This document shows positions 20,200-25,263 of a DNA stretch of 25,263 nt, piece after piece. The notes under the pieces were generated by a model that made no database searches, had not been told where the DNA came from, and was given only the letters and a program-made list of their open reading frames with translations. The position numbers were made by a program, and so were the translations under genes. The DNA is taken from positions 1 to 25,263 of the IMG/VR virus record IMGVR_UViG_3300025671_000476; one strand, 5' to 3'. Each line of letters starts with the position of its first letter. Position 1 is the first letter of the stretch. The DNA is from a virus.

Positions 20200-20586
20200 A
20201 TGAGTATCCTTAAAGTTGATTCAATGCAGTGTGTTTCGACCGACACGTCGATTAGTATGAATAATGCTGTCTATTTTCCCACAGGCACCTTAACTGATGG
20301 TGCTACGATTAATTGGAATGTCTTTGATAATCCAACTTGTCAAGTAACTTTGGGAGGGAATCGTACTTTAGCAGCACCGACTAATATGGTGGACGGTGGT
20401 TTTTATTCTATTCTCATCATTCAAGATGGCACCGGTTCACGAACCCTGACGTTCAATTCTGTCTACAAGTTCAACGGAGCAACAGCTCCTACGTTGACAA
20501 CTACAGCAGGGGGAAAAGATTTATTAATTTTTAGAAGTGATGGTACGAATATGCTCGAAGCAGGAAGAAGTATAGGAATCGCCTAA
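20200..20586 (+). CDS. Short fibre protein with conserved beta domain
   Basis: A 128-residue protein. It opens with the shared anchor type 'MSILKVDSMQCVSTDTSI' and carries a widely distributed fibre domain: 'GATINWNVFDNPTCQVTLGG' (about 34-53), 'NRTLAAPTNMVDGGFYSILI' and 'GSRTLTFNSVYKFNGATAPT'. It ends 'DLLIFRSDGTNMLEAGRS'. I recall this domain at the ends or in the middle of many marine phage fibres, with unknown ligand. The anchor links it to the C1q-like proteins encoded at 17350, 17869 and 23947. Confidence 0.7.
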   Translation: MSILKVDSMQCVSTDTSISMNNAVYFPTGTLTDGATINWNVFDNPTCQVTLGGNRTLAAPTNMVDGGFYSILIIQDGTGSRTLTFNSVYKFNGATAPTLTTTAGGKDLLIFRSDGTNMLEAGRSIGIA

Positions 20587-21194
20587 TGTTTGCTTTAGTA
20601 GAAAATAATCAGTTTATTAAAATCGTTAATTCCAATAAAGGAATTACGATTGGTGAGAATCAATATCCCAAATCTATTTTTACTTTATGGAGTAACAATG
20701 AAAGAGAAGCAATCGGTATCTACGAGGTACAGGTGGATAACACCAATAAAAAAGACGAAGCCTATTACATTAATACAGATGTTTCTTATAGCTTTAGCAA
20801 CGGTGCTGTTGTGGGAGTGTATGGAACAGCTACTCCTAAACCTTTAGATGATGTTCTCTTTGTTGAAGGTGATGAAATACCAGATGACAAAGCAGTAGGA
20901 GATATTAAACAATACGGATTAAAAGAATTAGAGATTGCCAAGATTAAAGCACAAGCAGGTGGACTACTTGCACCGACCGATTGGTATGTTATTCGCTACC
21001 AAGAAGATAACACCAAAACAATTCCAACAGATGTTGCTACTTACCGAAGTGAAGTGAGAGCAAAGTCAGATGAAATGGAAAGTATGATTAATGCTTGTGG
21101 TACAGTCGAAGATTTAAAAACTTTATTTACTTGGACTGAAGATGAAAACGGAGTGGTCTCTCGACCTCTAGTAAGTTTCCCCGAGGAGTTATAA
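20586..21194 (+). CDS. Tail-fibre-associated protein, putative assembly factor
   Basis: A 202-residue protein that starts by TAATG overlap. The N-terminal part ('MFALVENNQFIKIVNSNKGI', then 'IGENQYPKSIFTLWSNNERE' and 'AIGIYEVQ') recalls phage proteins encoded with tail fibres. The C-terminal half contains 'TDWYVIRYQEDNTKTIPTDV' and 'ATYRSEVRAKSDEMESMIN', a DUF4376-like helical tail. In related phages such proteins are annotated as fibre assembly or tail proteins. It lies directly before the 789-residue fibre gene, so it may be its chaperone. The role is inferred. Confidence 0.65.
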   Translation: MFALVENNQFIKIVNSNKGITIGENQYPKSIFTLWSNNEREAIGIYEVQVDNTNKKDEAYYINTDVSYSFSNGAVVGVYGTATPKPLDDVLFVEGDEIPDDKAVGDIKQYGLKELEIAKIKAQAGGLLAPTDWYVIRYQEDNTKTIPTDVATYRSEVRAKSDEMESMINACGTVEDLKTLFTWTEDENGVVSRPLVSFPEEL

Positions 21195-21195
21195 G

Positions 21196-23565
21196 ATGCC
21201 TTTCGCAGGAGTAGGCGGAACATCGATTCGAGGGGGATATGCAATAGATAATTCCGTCAGATTAAACGATAACGATTCAGCAGGTTTTTCACGAACAAAT
21301 CAATCTTCACCAACTGATGCAAAAATATTTACTTGGTCAGGTTGGGTTAAAAGAGGAAATATAGATACATCATCAGCACTTTTTAATGGAGCTAGTGGAA
21401 ATAATGTAAGTAGTTTTTATTTTAGAGGAAGTGGTTCACAAAATTACATTAGACTTGTAGAAACATCTGATAATTTTGTTTCTTATGATACTTTAATTGA
21501 TACGCAGATGCTTTTTCGTGATATCGGTGCTTGGTATCATGTTGTATTAAAATATGATTCTACTAATGGAACTGCTAATGACAGAGCAATAATTTATGTT
21601 AATGGTGTTCAAGTAGATTTAACAATTTCAAATACTGTAGATAGTAATTATACATCACCTTTAAATGAAGGCAGTTATTCTAATTATTTAGGAAGAGCTA
21701 GTGGTGGTAATTATTTAGACGGCTATCTAGCAGAAGTCAATTTCATAGACGGACAAGCATTATCCCCTACTGACTTCGGTGAATTTGATGAAGATAGTGG
21801 TATATGGAAGCCGATTGAATACACAGGAACTTATGGCACGAATGGTTTTTATTTAGATTTTGAAAATAGTGGTAGTTTAGGTGCTGACCAATCGGGTAAT
21901 GGTAATAACTTTACTCCTACGAATATAGTATCTACTGACCAAATGATAGACACACCTACAAGAAATTTCTGTACTATGAATCCTTTAGACAGATTAAATA
22001 TTGGTGGTGCAAATTCAGAACAAGTCACATCTGAAGGAAATTTAAAAAGCACAGGAACAGGTAGTGAAGGTCGTTCTATTGGTAGTACCTTTGCGATTAC
22101 TCCTAATGGTATTTCTAAAGCGTATGCCGAATGGTATTCAGTTTCAGGCAGTACATCTAAAGATTTATTTTATTCTAATAATATTAATGGATATATAGCT
22201 AATGATGATGCTACTGCAGGAAATATCGTAATGATGGCAGTGGATTGTGTTGCAGGTAAATATTGGTTTGGTAATAACGGAACTTGGGATGCTAGTGGTG
22301 ACCCTGCTAATGGAACAAATCCAACAGGAACTTTTACTGCAAATTCAGAAGTCCAATTTGGTCATAGATGTTATGATTCAAGTAGGTCACAAGTAGTTAA
22401 TTTTGGGCAAGATAGCACTTTTGCAGGTAATACAACTAGACAAAATAATACCGATTCTAATGGTGAGGGTGACTTTTATTATGCTCCACCAACAGGGTTT
22501 TTAAGTTTAAATAGTTCAAATTTAAGTACACAAGCATCCCCTACGATTGATGACGGAAGTCAGTATTTTAATACTGTTTTATATACAGGTACAGGAAGTG
22601 ATTTATCTATAACAGGTGTTGGATTTCAACCCGATTGGACTTGGATTAAATCAAGAAGTAATGCAAACAATCATAATGTATTTGATAGTTCAAGAGGACA
22701 AACAAAAAGATTATATCCAAATTTAACTGATGCCGAAGATACAGTAAGTGGATTTACTTTAGATAGTGACGGATTTAGTACAGGTACAAGTTCTATTGGC
22801 GATATCAATGTTAATGGAGCAACTTACGTATCATGGAACTGGAAAGCAAACGCAGGGAGTACATCATCTAACACAGACGGAAGTATCACCTCAACAGTTC
22901 AAGCGAATACTACTGCAGGATTTAGTATTGTGACTTGGACAGAAACGACTGCAAATTCTCAAACAATAGGTCATGGATTAGGAAAAACACCTGCTATGAT
23001 TATTACTAAGTTAAGAGATGATAATGTATTAAACCCTGCTTGGTACACTTTTCATCAAAGTATAGGTAAGGGCGAGAGAGTTATGTTAGATTCAACATCT
23101 GGTGATGTGACTTCTGGTTTTTTCAACGGAACATTAGATAGTAGTGTATTCCATGTAAGTTATGGTGATGCTTATGATAATAAATCAGTAGTCGCCTACT
23201 GTTTCGCAGAAATAGAAGGATATAGCAAGTTCGGTAAGTATACTGGGAATGGAAGCAGTGACGGAACATTCGTCTATACAGGGTTTAAACCTGCTTTTAC
23301 TTTAATTAAAAGAACAGATGCTGTTCAAGCATGGGTATTACATGATTCAGCTAGAGCAGGATATATAAATCCAACTGATAATTATGTTTATGCAAATGCA
23401 ACAAATGTAGAAGCAGAAGATATAGACCTCGATTACTTATCAAATGGATTTAAAATAAGATCAACTTTTAATGATACTAACGCATCGGGTGGCACTTACA
23501 TCTACATGGCATTTGCCGAAAATCCCTTTGTTTCATCAACAGGAATACCAGTGGTAGCAAGATAA
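21196..23565 (+). CDS. Large receptor-binding-type fibre with LamG, SPRY-like and three C-terminal repeats
   Basis: A 789-residue fibre, the largest product in the window. Domains: a Gly-rich anchor (about 1-20); a LamG/concanavalin-like domain (about 28-205: 'FTWSGWVKRGN', 'AWYHVVLKYDSTNG', 'IIYVNGVQV', 'YLDGYLAEVNFIDGQALSP'); a second lectin-like, SPRY-resembling region (about 220-430: 'SGNGNNFTPTN', 'NPLDR', 'AYAEWYSVSG', 'VDCVAGKYWFGNNG', 'VNFGQDS'); and a C-terminal portion of DUF7483 type. The latter contains three repeats of about 95-100 residues at about 457-550, 576-672 and 676-775. Each has a 'GFxPxxxxIKxR ... HDSxRG ... SDGF' core and an aromatic end (VSWNWKA, VVAYCFAE, IYMAFAE). 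Lectin-like modules point to glycan recognition. No signal peptide and no catalytic motif are visible. The domain names are from pattern recall. Confidence 0.8.
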   Translation: MPFAGVGGTSIRGGYAIDNSVRLNDNDSAGFSRTNQSSPTDAKIFTWSGWVKRGNIDTSSALFNGASGNNVSSFYFRGSGSQNYIRLVETSDNFVSYDTLIDTQMLFRDIGAWYHVVLKYDSTNGTANDRAIIYVNGVQVDLTISNTVDSNYTSPLNEGSYSNYLGRASGGNYLDGYLAEVNFIDGQALSPTDFGEFDEDSGIWKPIEYTGTYGTNGFYLDFENSGSLGADQSGNGNNFTPTNIVSTDQMIDTPTRNFCTMNPLDRLNIGGANSEQVTSEGNLKSTGTGSEGRSIGSTFAITPNGISKAYAEWYSVSGSTSKDLFYSNNINGYIANDDATAGNIVMMAVDCVAGKYWFGNNGTWDASGDPANGTNPTGTFTANSEVQFGHRCYDSSRSQVVNFGQDSTFAGNTTRQNNTDSNGEGDFYYAPPTGFLSLNSSNLSTQASPTIDDGSQYFNTVLYTGTGSDLSITGVGFQPDWTWIKSRSNANNHNVFDSSRGQTKRLYPNLTDAEDTVSGFTLDSDGFSTGTSSIGDINVNGATYVSWNWKANAGSTSSNTDGSITSTVQANTTAGFSIVTWTETTANSQTIGHGLGKTPAMIITKLRDDNVLNPAWYTFHQSIGKGERVMLDSTSGDVTSGFFNGTLDSSVFHVSYGDAYDNKSVVAYCFAEIEGYSKFGKYTGNGSSDGTFVYTGFKPAFTLIKRTDAVQAWVLHDSARAGYINPTDNYVYANATNVEAEDIDLDYLSNGFKIRSTFNDTNASGGTYIYMAFAENPFVSSTGIPVVAR

Positions 23566-23600
23566 TGAAAAATAGTGTAAAAAATATAAAGGAGTAAAAC

Positions 23601-23936
23601 ATGGCACAACTAAGTACAAAAATTAAGAAGTATCTAGCTGATAATGGCGTGAGTTCGGTTGATTTCACCACTGACGTTTTATTACAAGATGATTCTAATG
23701 GTCAAGGTCCCTACATCGCACAGTGGAACGTTGACAGTGTTGCCGAGCCTACTGCTGATCAACTCAATGCTTTCGAAGCGGCAGCCACGACTGAAGAGTC
23801 TAACGCTCAAGTCGTTGCCACTCGTAAAGCATTATATGGTTCTATCGAATCCCAAATCGAAAATATTATCGAGAACGGATTAGATGCGGAAATCACTAGA
23901 GTGAATCAGATCAAGGCTGACAACCCCAAGAGTTAA
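23601..23936 (+). CDS. Small XkdW-like tail protein
   Basis: A 111-residue protein with AAGGAG before its ATG. The N-terminal half 'KKYLADNGVSSVDFTTDVLL' (about 9-28), then 'GPYIAQWNVDSVAEPTADQL' (about 36-55), follows the pattern of the XkdW-like proteins found next to phage tail fibres. The C-terminal half is helical and charged. It is probably a fibre-assembly helper for the large fibre upstream or the C1q-like protein downstream. Its last bases contain the Shine-Dalgarno sequence of the next gene. XkdW is named from a motif impression, not a search. Confidence 0.65.
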   Translation: MAQLSTKIKKYLADNGVSSVDFTTDVLLQDDSNGQGPYIAQWNVDSVAEPTADQLNAFEAAATTEESNAQVVATRKALYGSIESQIENIIENGLDAEITRVNQIKADNPKS

Positions 23937-23946
23937 GGAGTAATCA

Positions 23947-24543
23947 TTGTCCACGATCAAGGTAAATTCTATTGAGAACAGAAACGGTTCAAGCATTACT
24001 ATTGGTAAAACAGGAACCACTGTTGATTTTGCCGCTGGAACCACTGTTGATTTTTCCACAAATAGTCCAACCCTTACAGGTGTTGCGACTACTAATGGTA
24101 TTACTTCAGCGGAGCAATGGAGGTTGTCGACAAGTTTCACTGGTAATGCCGATCCAATTACAAATTTAGAAAGAGCAGATAATACAAAATCAGGTAGTGT
24201 TGGTACAAGTATTACAGAAAGTTCTGGTGTTTTCACATTACCAACAGGAATTTGGAAGATAGAACTTATTTCTCAAATTTATGGAAGTGGGGGCACAGAT
24301 GCTCAAGTAAATTGTCAAATAAAGGTTGATGAAACAAATAGTGGAACTTTTACTGAATACGCTAATGGTTTAATTAATTTAGTTAATAATTCTTGGACAA
24401 CTGGTTATATCTCCATAATGTTAGATGTTACTGATAGTAATGTAAAAGTAAGATTTGCTATTGCTGGTAATGCTGGTGAAGTGGGGGGAAATAGCTCTCA
24501 AACATTTACACATATGAATTTTATTAGATTAGGAGATACATAA
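23947..24543 (+). CDS. C1q-like fibre protein 4, TTG start
   Basis: A 198-residue protein that starts with TTG, preceded at 6 bases by AAGGAG (23935-23940). The choice is supported by the N-terminus it gives, 'MSTIKVNSIENRNGSSI', the standard anchor shared with the genes at 17869 and 20200. A 24-base tandem duplication encodes 'TGTTVDFAAGTTVDFS'. The C-terminal part (about 58-198) is a C1q-like domain with 'FTLPTGIWKIELISQIYG', 'VNCQIKVDETNSG' and an end 'FTHMNFIRLGDT'. It is separated from the first three paralogues by the large fibre. It is followed by its own small helper gene, TAATG-coupled. Confidence 0.76.
   Translation: MSTIKVNSIENRNGSSITIGKTGTTVDFAAGTTVDFSTNSPTLTGVATTNGITSAEQWRLSTSFTGNADPITNLERADNTKSGSVGTSITESSGVFTLPTGIWKIELISQIYGSGGTDAQVNCQIKVDETNSGTFTEYANGLINLVNNSWTTGYISIMLDVTDSNVKVRFAIAGNAGEVGGNSSQTFTHMNFIRLGDT
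24013..24054 (+). repeat. Tandem 24-base duplication within a fibre gene
   Basis: GGAACCACTGTTGATTTT is exact at 24013-24030 and 24037-24054, a period of 24 bases (eight codons). It repeats 'GTTVDF' in the linker between the anchor and the C1q-like head. Exact identity suggests a recent slippage event. Confidence 0.85.
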
Positions 24544-24821
24544 TGCGACCAACACACATTGAAGATTATTTAGTATCTTTACACACAGGACAATGGTTTG
24601 GGTGGAGTGATGCAAAAAACAAAGTTTATGCAAACCTCATTATTCACGATAGTTCAAAAACAAAACCAACAGAACAAGAATGTATTGACGGATTGGCTCA
24701 GTTACAAGCTGACTATGACCAAGCTATTACTGATAAAGAAGCAAGAAAAGCATCAGCCAAATCAAAGCTAGAAGCACTCGGTTTAACCACCGAAGAGATT
24801 AAAGAGGCGTTTGGAATCTAA
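24543..24821 (+). CDS. Small putative fibre-assembly helper
   Basis: A 92-residue protein. The N-terminal part 'THIEDYLVSLHTGQWFGWSD' (about 4-23) and 'KNKVYANLIIHDSSKTKPTE' (about 25-44) resembles the small proteins found after fibre genes. The C-terminal half is a charged helix ending 'LEALGLTTEEIKEAFGI'. It overlaps both neighbours by one base (TAATG), so translation is coupled between the C1q-like fibre and the next fibre. The chaperone role is inferred, in line with the helper-like genes at 19537, 20586 and 23601. Confidence 0.65.
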   Translation: MRPTHIEDYLVSLHTGQWFGWSDAKNKVYANLIIHDSSKTKPTEQECIDGLAQLQADYDQAITDKEARKASAKSKLEALGLTTEEIKEAFGI

Positions 24822-25263
24822 TGGCCATCACCCGCTTAGGACCGAACCAAGATATCACCGCTGCGAAGATTGCGGGACAGATCAATTTTAAGAATTTGAT
24901 TATCAACGGGGATATGTCCATACATCAAAGAGGTAGTGCTGTTACCTCTACGAATGGTTTTGGAGTAGATAGATTTCAATACAACGATTCAAATAATTAT
25001 GATCAAAGAGTATTTACATTTAATCAAGACACAGATGTACCTACTGGTCAAGGTTTTGGAAAATCAATGAAAATAAATGTAACAACGCCAGAAACAACAA
25101 TAGCATCAGATGAATATGCTAGGGTTTTTACTAGACTAGAAGGTCAAAATTTACAGCAATTAAAATTTGGAACATCTAGTGCAGAAAGCGTTACTCTATC
25201 TTTTTGGTTAAAAACAAATGTTACTGGGAATTTTGCAGTATCTTTATTATTAGATGATGACTC
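24821..25263 (+). CDS. Tail fibre with carbohydrate-binding-type domain, cut by window end
   Basis: The gene starts by TAATG overlap and is open at the window end (147 codons seen). It is a paralogue of the fibre encoded at 18439: an anchor 'MAITRLGPNQDITAAKIAGQ', then 'KNLIINGDMSIHQRGSA' (about 23-39), 'GVDRFQYND' (about 46-54) and 'SAESVTLSFWLKTNVTGNF' near the cut (about 123-141). The DNA of the shared motif has diverged, so this is not a recent copy. GC is 57% over the first 60 bases and about 25% in 24961-25020 by hand count, the same anchor/head contrast seen in the other fibre genes. The remainder lies outside the window. Confidence 0.8.
   Translation, partial: MAITRLGPNQDITAAKIAGQINFKNLIINGDMSIHQRGSAVTSTNGFGVDRFQYNDSNNYDQRVFTFNQDTDVPTGQGFGKSMKINVTTPETTIASDEYARVFTRLEGQNLQQLKFGTSSAESVTLSFWLKTNVTGNFAVSLLLDDD

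Noticed and set aside
20650-20847. 65-codon frame inside the gene at 20586
   Set aside because: An alternative-frame shadow of a well-supported gene, with no ribosome site of its own.

Overview
This 25.3 kb window is a stretch of a tailed double-stranded DNA phage genome (Caudoviricetes). It covers the packaging, head, connector and tail-fibre part of the late region, read entirely left to right. DNA is AT-rich and coding density is very high. Many genes overlap by one base (TAATG). The protein families (co-chaperonin beside the head genes, C1q-like and LamG fibres, a short 'M-S-x-I-K-V' fibre anchor, a DUF6321-like protein) are ones I associate with marine phages of alphaproteobacteria such as SAR11/SAR116 or with cyanophages. 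The host is an inference; nothing in the window proves it. The long P22-type portal and the gp4/SU10-like adaptors point towards a short-tailed (podovirus-like) virion. No integrase, repressor, tRNA, CRISPR or polymerase gene is visible, and no convincing gene lies on the minus strand.

Layout. (1) 1-555: small terminase, with its start codon inside a nested hairpin. (2) 556-2138: an unusual regulatory-rich island between the terminase subunits. It holds two distantly related small genes of very different base composition (about 34% and 20% GC), a 20-residue hydrophobic peptide gene, two intrinsic terminators, heptanucleotide TTGAYNN arrays, iterated GGATC sites and several palindromes. Each small gene has its own palindrome and Shine-Dalgarno sequence, as in a moron cassette. 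(3) 2139-4269: a conserved phage protein and the large terminase. (4) 4293-5579: seven tiny genes, including a 39-residue EF-hand-loop protein and a DUF6321-like basic protein. (5) 5569-11935: portal, two small proteins, GroES-like co-chaperonin, scaffold, two head-associated proteins, major capsid protein and a strongly initiated small virion protein set between two hairpins. (6) 11987-15197: connector genes with a glycosyltransferase embedded between them. (7) 15210-25263: small structural proteins, then a large set of fibre and appendage genes: four C1q-like proteins, two sugar-binding-type fibres (the second cut by the window end), two MxYIG-type proteins, a 789-residue LamG/DUF7483-type fibre with three internal repeats, and four small putative fibre-assembly helpers.

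How the genes fit together. The terminases fill a prohead built from portal, scaffold and major capsid protein, probably with help from the phage co-chaperonin. Adaptor proteins close the neck, and the large fibre set would mediate host recognition. In the fibre genes the 5' anchor-coding part is clearly more GC-rich than the receptor-domain part. That suggests receptor-binding domains are exchanged behind conserved anchors. The most unusual feature is the small-gene, repeat and hairpin island between the two terminase genes.
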